A DNA stretch of 64,000 bases, taken from positions 1 through 64,000 of the forward strand of contig VXIS01000149.1 of NCBI GenBank assembly GCA_008704415.1. Reading direction: 5' to 3'. The position numbers and the translations under genes were made by a program. Numbering within the stretch: the first letter of the stretch is position 1; the number at the start of each line of letters is the position of its first letter. The notes beneath the pieces are model-generated. The model worked only from the letters and a program-made list of their open reading frames with translations. It searched no databases and had not been told where the DNA came from. This stretch comes from Sphaerosporella brunnea (taxonomy: Eukaryota; Ascomycota; Pezizomycetes; Pezizales; Pyronemataceae). This document shows, in pieces, positions 21,832-32,651 of this stretch.

Positions 21832-21967
21832 TCCTTGATTACTTTTCCTTGATTACTTTTCCTTCGGAAGCGCAGGCCCCACAGTAGAACCCCGCTCCTA
21901 GGGGTAGCTTTGTTTCCAATATGTCATGGCCGCAAGCGGCCGAATACAATATAATTAAAACAAAACA
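21832..21967 (+). mobile_element. 5'-truncated LINE 3' end
   Basis: Conserved LINE 3' UTR (GCAGGCCCCACAGTAGAA, CTAGGGGTAGC), intact hairpin GGCCGCAAGCGGCC at 21928-21941 and tail GAATACAATATAATTAAAAC. It lies about 250 bp upstream of the aminotransferase start codon. Confidence 0.82.
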
Positions 21968-22213
21968 AATAAAAAAGAGCCACGGGACGTCGGGTTTACA
22001 CCAGGAGCTATAAACCCGTTTGTTGGCCCAATCGAGTAGTGCAGAATGTGATTGGTCGCCTGAGAGGTTCAGCATTTCTCCCTGAGTCCCCTCCCCCGCG
22101 CTCTCGTCCGAATGGCGCGAAACGTAACAGCTTATAACTACTCCGCTCAATCCTTTGCTCTGGCCAACAACTCTGATAACTTCAATCATCCAAGCGCCCC
22201 TCCTCCTAACATA

Positions 22214-23514
22214 ATGGTTTTCCCGCCGCCGCCCGTAGATACCATCGGTATTTCACTGCGCTCGCAACTCAAATGGCTCAATTGATCAATTGTAGCTGAC
22301 GCAAGTGAAAAACCTAAGACTGGAATAACGTTGGCTTCAAAGTCCGCGAAGTCAACGGCCATGTCTCTAGCACGTACTCCATGAGCACTGGCCAATGGAC
22401 CAAGCCTCAATTCGTGCAGGATCCCTTCCTGCGCATCCACGGCATGGCGCCAGCGCTCAACTACGGCCAGCAATGCTACGAGGGCCTCAAGGCTCTTCGC
22501 AATCCCGACGACAAGAGCATCCACATCTTCCGCCCCGACGCGAATGCCAAGCGTATGCAGCACTCCGCGCGCTACGTCGCCATGCCCGAAGTCCCTGAGG
22601 AGCTGTTCCTGGAGGCGGTTCACCTGGCGGTCGCAAAGAATGCCGAGTTTGTCCCCCCGCATGCTAGCGGCGCGAGCATGTACATTCGCCCCTTGCTCCT
22701 GGGAAGCTCTGCGCAGTTGGGATTGAACCCACCGGAGGAGTACACTTTCTTGGTGAGTGTGGCTGATGGGGAAGAGATATACCGCTGACGTCACGTAGGT
22801 CTATGTCCTCCCCGTCGGCGTCTATCACGGTGTTCACACCGTCGACTGTCTGGTTTTGGAGAACTTTGACCGTGCCGCACCCGAGGGTACCGGATCGGCC
22901 AAGGTCGGAGGTAACTACGCGCCCGTGCTGATCCACTCCGAGGCGGCGCGCAAGGAGGGTTACGGAATCACCCTGCACTTGGACTCCAAGACCCGCACCT
23001 GCATCGACGAGTTCTCGACTTCGGGTTTCTTGGCGATAAAGTATGGAAAGACTGCGGATGAGAAAACGAAGCTTGTCGTCGCCGACTCGAAGAGCGTCAT
23101 CAAAAGTGTTACTAGCAACTCTGTACAGCAGATCGCCAAGGATATGGGTTGGGACGTCGAGGTCAGATCTATTGCTTTCGAGGAGTGCGCTGAGTTCGAT
23201 GAGGTTATGGCGGCTGGAACTGCCGCGGCCCTCGTCCCGATCAAGAGCATCACCAGAAAGAGCACCGACACTAAGATTCAGTACAAATATGGTGATGAGA
23301 ACCCGTACGCTTCCTCCTCTTTTGTAGACTACCGCGGCACCAGAGCTGATTGGAAAATAGTGAGGGCGTTATGACCTTGCTCAACACTTTGAAAGGAATT
23401 CAGGCAGGCAGGCTGGAGGACAAGCACGGGTGGCGCCAGCACGTTGCCGCTCCCAAGCCGGAGGACGCGGCCGACGAACCGACCAACGGGGTTGACGCTG
23501 TTAATGCGTTGTAG
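22214..23514 (+). CDS. Class-IV PLP aminotransferase, branched-chain type
   Basis: Model: 22214-22247, 22319-22752, 22799-23304 and 23361-23514, 375 residues. Intron 1 uses the AG at 22317-22318 (CTGAC branch 18 nt upstream), intron 2 is 46 nt, and intron 3 (23305-23360) has a CTGAT branch. All three restore the frame. The protein shows the fold-type IV pattern: ALNYGQQCYEGLKA near the start, ASMYIRPLL in the middle, the PLP lysine in SAKVGGNYAP (Lys191), IDEFSTSGFLAIK and the C-terminal LLNTLKGIQAG. This matches fungal branched-chain aminotransferase-like proteins (BCAT/ToxF group), which transfer the amino group between Leu/Ile/Val and 2-oxoglutarate. No clear mitochondrial presequence is seen, so a cytosolic enzyme is more likely. 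Some relatives serve secondary metabolism, but no cluster genes adjoin it. Confidence 0.87.
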
Positions 23515-23837
23515 ATAGATGGCGCTGTAGTGGAGTAATGGGGCGGATTGGCAAAGTAACTTTTGGATACCATTTTGTTGAATTTGTTCTGGCTTCTATG
23601 TAGTGGGAGTAAACAAAAATATATATTGTTTCCTTTTTTTCAGAGATACGTACCTCCCTTAGGTACTTAAGTACATATGTAGGTACTTAGTAGGTATGTA
23701 GTATATATCGGACCATACGCGAATTCCTGGAGACGGGAAGGCGAAGTACGGGCTTTTTTGGTGTTGGAGGCATATATAGAGAACCTATGTCTATCCCCAG
23801 GGCTGTCAGTAGCCGGCCAGCCGGCACGGCTGGGCTA

Positions 23838-23990
23838 CTCGTGGTCGGCATTTAGAACCAAAAAATGCAACCGCAGCCAGTGGCTGAAACCTACTCGAAG
23901 GGGAAATCATTGAGCTCAATTGAGGTTCAAATCACCAGATCGAGAAAGTCTCTGGGCCCGGATTTTTTGGTTCTCAATGCCGGCCAAGAG
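23838..23990. mobile_element. TA-flanked MITE, 153 bp
   Basis: Imperfect 30 bp inverted repeats (CTCGTGGTCGGCATTTAGAA at the left, matching the complement of the right end ...GGTTCTCAATGCCGGCCAAGAG) with TA on both sides (23836-23837, 23991-23992). No ORF. Confidence 0.7.
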
Positions 23991-23992
23991 TA

Positions 23993-25873
23993 TATATGGC
24001 AAAGCCGTGAAGAAATAGTTCCAACAACGATTCAATGGTCCTAGTGGGTAATGTGGGTGCACGCATGTATAATATATACCTGCGTCGTTGTGCGCATCGG
24101 TTCAACTCGGTGCGGCACCGGGGATCACTCGGTCAAAAAGCCGGGCCCCCCAGAGTGTCAAAAGCAGCTGGAGATCTGCGTAGCGGCATGCACAGGAAAC
24201 GAAAAACCGGATGAGACGGAGAACAGACCAGTAAGAAAAATGAACCTCGTAATAACTAACCCTCCTAGATCGGAAGGCAAGACACAACAGAATGCAATCC
24301 ATGACGATGATACCCAAGCATGCTTTGGGCCCACAATTCCCCTCGAGCGCGAGGCCAACCGCGAGGCCAACCGCATCCCATCCTATGAACAAGTACCTAG
24401 GTATCTATGAAAACGCTCGAACGCCGGAGGTATTGGTCTTGTTGCACTTGCTATGCTGTAACAAACAGTCAACATCAACCCCACGGAATGGCGCGCCTTC
24501 CAAAAGACTATTGATACATTTGTGCTTCCGTCTGGAGCTAAGGATGTTCTTCGGAACCCTCATCCTCACTTTCAAAGTGCATCCCTGATTGCAATCATGG
24601 CGTGGACACGCAACAGACCGGGGCAAGGAAGTTGAACATTGCCATTGTGGGCGCAGAAACGAACACTTCTGTCCGCTGGAAAGAAATGCTCCACCGTACA
24701 AGGAAAAGTGTGGATATCATCTGAATTCGGTAGATGTTGGGCTCTTTCTGAGTAGCCTCCAAAATCAAGAACCAATGATCTATCAACTCGCCTGCTCGTC
24801 TAAACAGAATTGAAAGGCGCCGAACGAGGAATGTATGTTGGAGAAAACGTAGATTGATTGCAGTTTAATCTGTCTAACAAGCAGGTGGCGTACAACTACA
24901 ACAGATAAAGAGTGCCTCACTACCCAGCACTCGGTCCACGTCTACATTGTGTCAAGACGCATCATATCATATATATCATATCTCCAACAATGTATATGCT
25001 CAGCCATGGTTATCGCCTTTTGTGCTGCATTGATTGTTCCAGGGAGACCCGAATTTGCTCACCTCCCGGTGATTATTCTTGTGAACTTTACGAGTGCGAA
25101 CGGCAATATATGAGCTACCTCCGTCTTAGTAGATCGAGAGAGAGATGGGGTATGTGCCGGTATTTTAACTCCACTGTTCCAGTGATAAGACAGCGGAAGT
25201 TGTCTCTATTGAGACACTTTTTCTTCAAGTTCGCTTCTGTTCGAGGGCGTTATCGACCCTTCTAACATCTGGATATCGACCTCTGCACCAAACTGGAGCC
25301 TGTGTCTTTCCGTTCTGAGCACGGACTAGGAGACGTTAGGGGCTGGTGGTTCAACCTGATGAGTGAAGAAGCCTTACCAGGGATGAGGACTGCGCAGCGG
25401 CAATGTGTGGTTAACAAATCCATGCCGGAGGATGAGAGGATTTGCTCAAAGATATTTGTCACGGCCTGCTCCGGCTACATGGTCGACAAATGCTCTGATT
25501 GTTTGGAAGTGTGAGGCAGGACGATTGACCCCGGGTGACTCCTGTTTAACAATAACAATTGGGGTTGGGGCGAGTTGGAATCGAGTTAAGATATTGCAGT
25601 CAGAGGCCGGAGTCTCTTGTATGATAATGATATGTATCAGACTTTAGCGTGTTGTAGCTGTCTTTGGCACCCTCGGGCCTCGAACACGGCGGGACTGCTG
25701 GCCTGTGTAACAAACCCCGCCTCGACGCCACGTTGCGACGTCATTGGTCAACCTCGTTGCCCTGCAGGGCCCCCTCTTCGCTGAGCTGTTCGTTTGCATC
25801 AGCTCCGTTTGCTCACCAACATCATCAACCTCGCCACCAACACCTTGACCTACAATCCCTACTTCAAAACACC
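23993..25873. other. Intergenic region
   Basis: No gene could be supported on either strand. A short direct repeat GCGAGGCCAACC occurs at 24350-24373, and AGGTAC-type motifs cluster at 23650-23700, just before this region. Confidence 0.45.
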
Positions 25874-26576
25874 ATGGCTTGTAAGTTTACCGATCCAGCG
25901 CAGCTGCGTATGACTAATACTTACTGGCTTACAGCAACACCCGACTACTACGCCGCCCTCAACATCTCTCCCTCCGCCACGCCGGCACAGATCCGCACCG
26001 CCTACAAGCGGGTCGCACTAAAAACGCACCCAGACCGCGTCTCCCACAACGACCCCACCCGTGCCGCACGCACGCGCCAGTTCCAACTCGTCAACGACGC
26101 CTACTACGTCCTTTCTGATCCCGTCCGTCGCGCCGACTACGATGCGACCCGCAGCTTCTCCCCTCATGTGGACACGAACCGGCAATTTGGCGATATCTTT
26201 GAGGAGATGATGCGAGAGGAGGGGTTGGGTGAGGCTGAGGCTGCAGCTGCTGGGGAAGGTGCAGGTGGTGAGGGCAGTGTGTGGAGCTTGCTGGGTGGAG
26301 TTTCCGGGGCTACGATCGGGTTTATTGTTGGTAATGTGCCCGGGTTGTTGGCGGGCGCGGTGGCCGGGAATAGGCTCGGAGCTATTAGGGACAAGAAGGG
26401 GAAGAGCGTTTATCAGGTCTTTCAGGAACTACCCCAGGGGGATAAGGCGAAGGTAGTTTTTGAGTTTTCGAGGTCGTTTGAGTGGAGGAGGTAGGGGTGA
26501 GTGAAGCTAATCTTGGGCGTATGATTAGTTGCTTTCGAAGTTGGCGGCAAAGGTGCTGGCGCATGCTGTCAGCTAG
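25874..26576 (+). CDS. J-domain (DnaJ-type) co-chaperone
   Basis: Model: 25874-25880, 25935-26452 and 26529-26576, 190 residues. The first exon is only 7 nt (ATGGCTT). The last intron (26453-26528) has a CTAAT branch and yields the C-terminal helix LLSKLAAKVLAHAVS. Residues 5-70 form a J domain (DYYAALNISPSATPAQI, YKRVALKTHPD with the HPD motif at 34-36, VNDAYYVLSDPVRRADYD). The second half has a Gly/Ala-rich membrane-like or glycine-zipper stretch (GGVSGATIGFIVGNVPGLLAGAVAGNRLG). It should stimulate an Hsp70 ATPase. The glycine zipper suggests membrane association, but the organelle cannot be decided from sequence. Confidence 0.88.
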
Positions 26577-26687
26577 ACGCCCGGCCGCGGTGATTACGGG
26601 CACGGTCGCTTTCTCGATTCTACTTGCTTTGCTTTTAAATGCCGGGCGTAGGCGAAGGCGAAGGGTTTGATGTGATACGATGAAGCG

Positions 26688-26756
26688 TTTTGCGAAGGTT
26701 CAGCTTGGGTTTGGTTCGCGTTTTGCGGAGGTTCAGCTTGGGTCTGGTTCGCGTTT
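26688..26756 (+). repeat. Two-copy 33 bp tandem repeat
   Basis: Two adjacent copies of a unit beginning TTTGCGAAGGTTCAGCTTGG lie in the 3' flank of the J-protein gene. Confidence 0.7.
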
Positions 26757-26883
26757 TTTTTGGGTGCTTGTTTTGTTTCACTGTCTTTTTTATACCAACA
26801 GAAATCCAATCGTTTCTTACGAGTAGATCACTACATATACTCGCGCGGCCGAGTTTTTATTTTCGCGATTTTTGTTGTGCGGG

Positions 26884-26970
26884 CCAATCAGAAAATCCCG
26901 AACTTGGCGCTCGGCCTCCAGAGTAGCTTTTTGACTCTATTCAAGTTTTTTGGGCGAGTGGTGGTGGAGT
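26884..26970 (+). repeat. Dispersed repeat, copy 1
   Basis: Shares CCAATCA, CTTGGCGCTCGGCC(T/G)CCAGAGTA and downstream TGGGCG blocks with 38522-38625 in the same orientation. It is probably a relic of a non-autonomous element. Confidence 0.5.
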
Positions 26971-27006
26971 TATAATTTTTTTTGTACACCGGCATTTTTT
27001 TTATTA

Positions 27007-27261
27007 GGGCCTGTCTGGATTCGTTAAAGAGGGGGTCGTTTGGATTCGGCCGTAGGAAGTGAGGGGCGGCAGCCGGGCGGTGGGGTCGTCTCTTGTAAAA
27101 GCGGGCAGGGTGGTTGCGCGAGCGGTGGTTGTGGGAGCGGTGACGGTGACATCACAGCGATACTGACGGGGCTCATTTCGCCACACACTCTCATTTCATT
27201 TCTAATGATATTTAGGCCAAATGACCATTATCTCCTAAATACAGCGAATCCAGACAGGCGC
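27007..27261. mobile_element. TTA-flanked MITE, 255 bp (PIF/Harbinger-like)
   Basis: Ends are GGGCCTGTCTGGATTCG and its complement (one mismatch, GC for GG), and TTA flanks both sides (27004-27006, 27262-27264). TTA target duplications and G-rich TIRs suggest PIF/Harbinger. No coding sequence. Confidence 0.75.
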
Positions 27262-27584
27262 TTATTTTTGGTGGGGTAACAGCGTGTCCGGATCATTGTT
27301 TTAATTTAAGGCCTAGTACTCGAGTGGCGATTAGTGACCTGCGGCTCGCGTGATGAGCAAACGCAAGCGCGCCTCTGACACATTCGCCAAGCCGTGTTTA
27401 AACTTTTGCCCCACTAGCCACAACTCCATCCATCTTCTCTACCAACTCCACACAACCCGCTGTATGTCACGGTAACAATTACTTTTCGACGGCTAGAGCA
27501 GATCTCCACGATATTAGCTGCCCATTTCCGCCGTTTGCATACGCGATCTTTCCCAGTTACGGCCAGTCGCCGCTAGACGCAAGG

Positions 27585-30500
27585 ATGAAGTCGCAAGTTA
27601 TTGACAACCTCCCCAAGAAGATCGGGGAGGTCCAATTCGGCATCATGTGAGCTCTCGAGCACTTACGACTTTCCGAGGTGGCCGTTTTTGCTCACAGCCG
27701 GTGCAGGTCCCCACAAGATGTGGTGAAGCAAGGTGTTGTCGAAGTCGCGACGAGAGAACTATACGATCTGGATGGCGGGAGGACGTTGAAAAAGAATGGT
27801 GCTCTGGACGCGCGAATGGGAACGTCCGCGAAATCCGGAACGTGCGAAACCTGCGGCGAAGGCCTTGCGAACTGCAATGGCCACTTTGGACACGTCAAGC
27901 TTGCGCTCCCGGCGTTCCATATCGGATACTTTAAGGCGATCGTCACGATGCTACAGAATATCTGCAAAGACTGCGCGCGCGTGCTGCTGGATGATAACCA
28001 GCGGCGGCAATTCTTGAAGATGCTGAGAACCCCCGGTATTGATAACTTGCGCCGCATGGGTATCTGCAAGAAGATCAATGAGCAGTGCAAAAAGGCGCGC
28101 ACTTGCCCCCACTGCGGCTCTATCAATGGTGTCGTCAAGAAGTCTGGTCCTCTCAAGATTTCTCACGACAAGTTCCGCGCGTTCAACAGCTCGACTGCTG
28201 CAAAGAAGGTCCCGCCGGAGTCCAAGATCCTGTTCGACAGATCTTTTACTGAGGCAAAGAGGACAAATAATGATCTGGAGAAGCATTTGAAGAGAGCAAT
28301 GGACGATCTGAACCCTCTTAAGGTCTTGAACCTCTTCAAGCAGGTTTTGCCCGTAGACTGTGAGCTTTTGGGAATGAACCCGGAACGAGGACGACCGGAG
28401 ATGTTTATTTGGCAGTATATTCCGGCGCCACCAGTCTGCATCAGACCTTCCGTTCAACAGGATTCGGCAAGTAACGAAGACGACATCACAGTAAAACTGA
28501 CGGAGATCATCTTTGTTAGCTCGCTGATCCGGGCTGGGCTGCAAAAGGGAAAGCCAATCCAGCAACTTATGGAGCAATGGGATTACATGCAGGCCCAAAT
28601 CGCGATGTACATTGACAGCAGTCAGCCAAGTATCACGAGGAGTTACACAGATATCAAGCCAATCCGTGGATTTTGCCAGCGTCTCAAGGGAAAGCAGGGT
28701 CGTTTCAGAGGAAATTTGTCGGGAAAGCGTGTCGATTTCTCCGGACGAACTGTCATTTCGCCAGATCCAAATTTGAGTATTGAGCAGGTCGCCGTGCCAA
28801 TGCTTGTAGCCAAGAACCTAACGTACCCGGAAAAAGTAACAAGATACAACATCCAGAAGCTGCGCCGATTGGTGGAGAACGGGCCTGAAACATGGCCTGG
28901 CGCCAACTACATAATCAAGAAAAATTCGGATTACAAGCTGTTCCTCAAGTTCGGTGATAGGAGACGTCAGGCAGAGAACCTTCAGATAGGAGATATCGTG
29001 GAAAGACATTTGGAGGATAATGATGTAGTACTATTCAATCGGCAGCCGTCACTGCACAAACTGTCCATCCTCAGTCATTATGTACGTGAATCGCCTTCGT
29101 AGATCTGTGCAGAGGAACGCCACTAACTTTCTGTAGGCTAAAATTCGACCGTGGAAGACATTCCGTCTCAATGAGTGTGTGTGCAACCCTTACAACGCCG
29201 ATTTCGACGGAGACGAAATGAACCTTCACGTACCGCAGACGGAAGAGGCCCGTACTGAAGCCATCAATTTGATGGGTGTCAAGAACAATCTGTGCACACC
29301 CCGTAACGGAGAGCCTATCATCGCTGCTATTCAGGACTTCATCACGGCCGCCTACCTTCTCAGCAGCAAGGATCGTTTCTACGACCGGAAAACGTTCGGA
29401 CACATCTGCATGTACATGGTAGACGGAAACGAACAGATCGATATACCGCCGCCCGCAATCCTGAAGCCGCAGGCCATGTGGACCGGAAAGCAAATTTTCA
29501 ACCTCATGATGAAGCCAAACAAGAAATGCCCGACACTCGTCAACCTGGATGCCAAGTGCCGTGACTACAAGGCCATCCCAGGAAGAGCACCGGATCTGTG
29601 CGACAACGATGGATTCTTGGTCATCCGGGGTAGTGAGGTTATGTGCGGACTTATGGACAAGGGAACTGTCGGATCTGGAAAGAAGGATTCCGTATTTTAC
29701 GTCATTTTGCGAGACTACGGCCCCGACGAAGCTGTACGCGCAATGAACCGGTTGGCGAAACTTTGTGCCCGTTGGTTAATGAACAAGGGCTTCTCTATTG
29801 GTATCAACGACGTTCTTCCCGGAGCGAACCTGCGGAAGGAGAAGGATCGTATGGTTGAAGAGGCATACAAGCAGTGTGATGATCTCATTCTGCAGTTCAA
29901 AGAGGGAAAGCTCGAAAAGGCCGCTGGATGCGATGAAGAGACCACCTTGGAGAACAAGGTCCAAGGTATCCTGAGTAACGTCCGTGATAAGGTCGGAGAT
30001 ATTTGTATGAGGGAGTTGAGCAAATACAACTCGCCCTTGATCATGGCCTGCTGCGGTTCTAAAGGTCAGCCTGCGCCGTTCTTTTGGCGGCTATTAGTTG
30101 CTGATGGTTTTTAGGTTCTAAGATTAACGTCTCTCAAATGGTTGCTTGTGTCGGACAGCAGGTTATTGCTGGAAAGCGTGTGCCTAACGGATTCGATGAC
30201 CGATCGCTCCCCCATTTCGCCAAAAACTCTAAGCAGCCTCCTTCTAAGGGTTTCGTTCGGAACAGTTTCTTTTCGGGACTCACGCCTACTGAATTCCTGT
30301 TCCACGCTATCTCTGGTCGTGAAGGTCTGGTCGATACGGCCGTCAAGACTGCCGAAACCGGTTACATGTCCCGTCGTTTGATGAAGTCCCTCGAGGATCT
30401 TTCGGCCAACTATGACGAGACCGTTCGTACATCATCTTCTGGCATCGTGCAGTTCCGATACGGGGGCGACAGTCTCGACCCCGTAGATATGGAGGGCGAT

Positions 30501-32211
30501 GCTCAACCCGTCAACTTCAACCGCACATTCTATCACTCGGAAAACATCACTTGGGACGAAGAAGCACCGGGACTGTTACCATGGGAACTTGTTGATCTGT
30601 GTGATAGAGTATTGTCTCCGTTGGAGGCAAAGCAAATTCGTAAGGATTTGCTTGGCAACATTGTCTCGGATGCAGAGCTAGAGTCCTTGACCGGCCGTGC
30701 CGCAGCGATGGCACTGGACGAGAACGAGAGTTTGCGTGCTTTCTACAAGTCGATCCGAGACTATGTTGGTGGAAAGGCGAAAGCACTGACGAATTTGCGA
30801 GAAAAGTTTGGCCTTCCGCGAGGCGACGTTACTCCAGAGTATGAACTTGAGAACCACATAGACACTTATTTCCCGACGAACAAGGTCAACGCGGTGAAGC
30901 AGGTCATGAAGATCTCGAAGAAGTGTCTTGAGGAATTCCTGAGACAGTGTCTTACCAAGTACGAGCGGGCCAAGATAGAGCCTGGTTCCGCCGTCGGTGC
31001 CGTCGGTGCTCAGTCGATTGGTGAGCCCGGAACGCAGATGACACTGAAGACTTTCCACTTTGCTGGTGTCGCTTCCATGAACGTTACTCTCGGTGTGCCC
31101 CGTATCAAGGAAATTATCAACGCCTCCAAAGTTATTTCTACTCCTATCATCACCTGTAAGCTGGTGAACAAGCACGATGAGCGTTCTGCTCGCGTCGTTA
31201 AGGGTAGAATGGAAAAGACTTACCTATCCGACGTATGTATCATTCTTCCGTTTTACAAATGAGACGTACTAACGACTGTGATGCTACAGATCATCCACTA
31301 CGTCGAAGACGTTTGCTCCCCTGACGACAGTTATGTGGCTGTTCGTATCGACTGGCGGACTATCGATGCCTTGCAGCTGGAGATCAGCGTCGATAACATC
31401 ATCGACGCCATCGTCAAAGCTCCCAAGCACAAGATCCTCCGGCAAGATGTGCGAGTAGTTGGCAACAAGCTTCGCATCTACGTGCGGGAGCTGTCGGCCA
31501 AGGAGCGCGGCAAAGACGATGGCGACATCTACCTTCGAGTTCAGGCACTAAAGCGTGCCCTCCCGGGCATCGTCGTCAATGGCTACCCCGATGCCGTCCG
31601 TGCGGTCGTCAAAAAGAACGAGAAGACCGGAGAGAATGAGTTACTGGTTGAGGGCTACGGGTTGAGGAAGTGCATGAACACCGATGGTGTCATTGGTACC
31701 GAGACCAAGAGTAACCACATCATGGAAATGAAGGAGGTTCTCGGAATCGAGGCCGCCAGGTAGGTTTTCTGGCCCTTCAATCCCACGTGGCTCCATTACT
31801 AACAGCTGTAGGCAATCCATCATCGGTGAAGTCTCATACACCATGCGTGAGCACGGAATGGACATTGATCCTCGACACATGCAGCTCCTAGGAGACGTCA
31901 TGACGTTCAAGGGCGAAGTTCTCGGAATCACACGTTTCGGTCTTTCGAAGATGAGAGATTCGGTTCTGCAACTCGCGTCCTTCGAGAAGACCACGGATCA
32001 CTTGTTCGATGCCGCGTTCCATATGAAGACGGATGAGGTTCAGGGTGTTTCTGAGTGCATCATCCTTGGACAGAGCATGACCATTGGAACCGGTGCGTTT
32101 GGTGTGGTCAGAAATCTCATGGTCAGTGATAAGGATTTGAAGCCGAAGAGGATGCTGTTTGAAGAGTGCTGGAAGAATGCGTATGGGAAGACTACAATTG
32201 CAGTCAGGTAG
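27585..32211 (+). CDS. RPC1: RNA polymerase III largest subunit RPC1 (RPC160)
   Basis: Model: 27585-27646, 27707-29081, 29137-30064, 30115-31232, 31290-31759 and 31812-32211, 1450 residues (yeast about 1460). All five introns are 50-60 nt and join frames exactly. An N-terminal zinc site begins at Cys67 ([17 protein letters not shown]). The catalytic magnesium loop [10 protein letters not shown] lies at residues 499-508. Pol III-type sequence follows in [19 protein letters not shown] across the third intron, then the trigger-loop region [20 protein letters not shown] near residue 1090, and the C-terminal domain ends in [12 protein letters not shown]. There is no heptad CTD, as expected for Pol III. 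The enzyme makes tRNAs, 5S rRNA and other small RNAs in the nucleus. Single copy here and intact. Confidence 0.97.
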
Positions 32212-32651
32212 AGAGGCGTGGAGGGAGATTGAGTAGCAAATTTAGGCTGAGTGTACTTAAAATATGATTCCGAATGAGGCGTTCGACTTGTTTTCGTACA
32301 GTTTCACGCAACGTGAGAAGCTTTGTCATCGGAGAGAGAACATGTCACCAATGTTTGAAGAAACGAACGAAAACCCCTCTGCAGCATATTAAGCTTGCTA
32401 GCATTTCAAGACTCTACTGAAAGCTCATCTAGACATTTAATAATGGGAGGCTGTGCTGGGAAATTTAAAGTTTGGCGTTCTTTCGTGCAACACCTTCACC
32501 ATATCTCATCCCTCTCTTCACTACTACCCACTCTCGCCTGTCACCGCCAACCTCAAATCTCTTTTCTCCCCACTCTTTGCTACGCTTCTCCTGTAAATCT
32601 TCTTCGAGCCCATTATTTCCGTTCAGGCCCTGGGGCAACTGTTGTGGCGAG

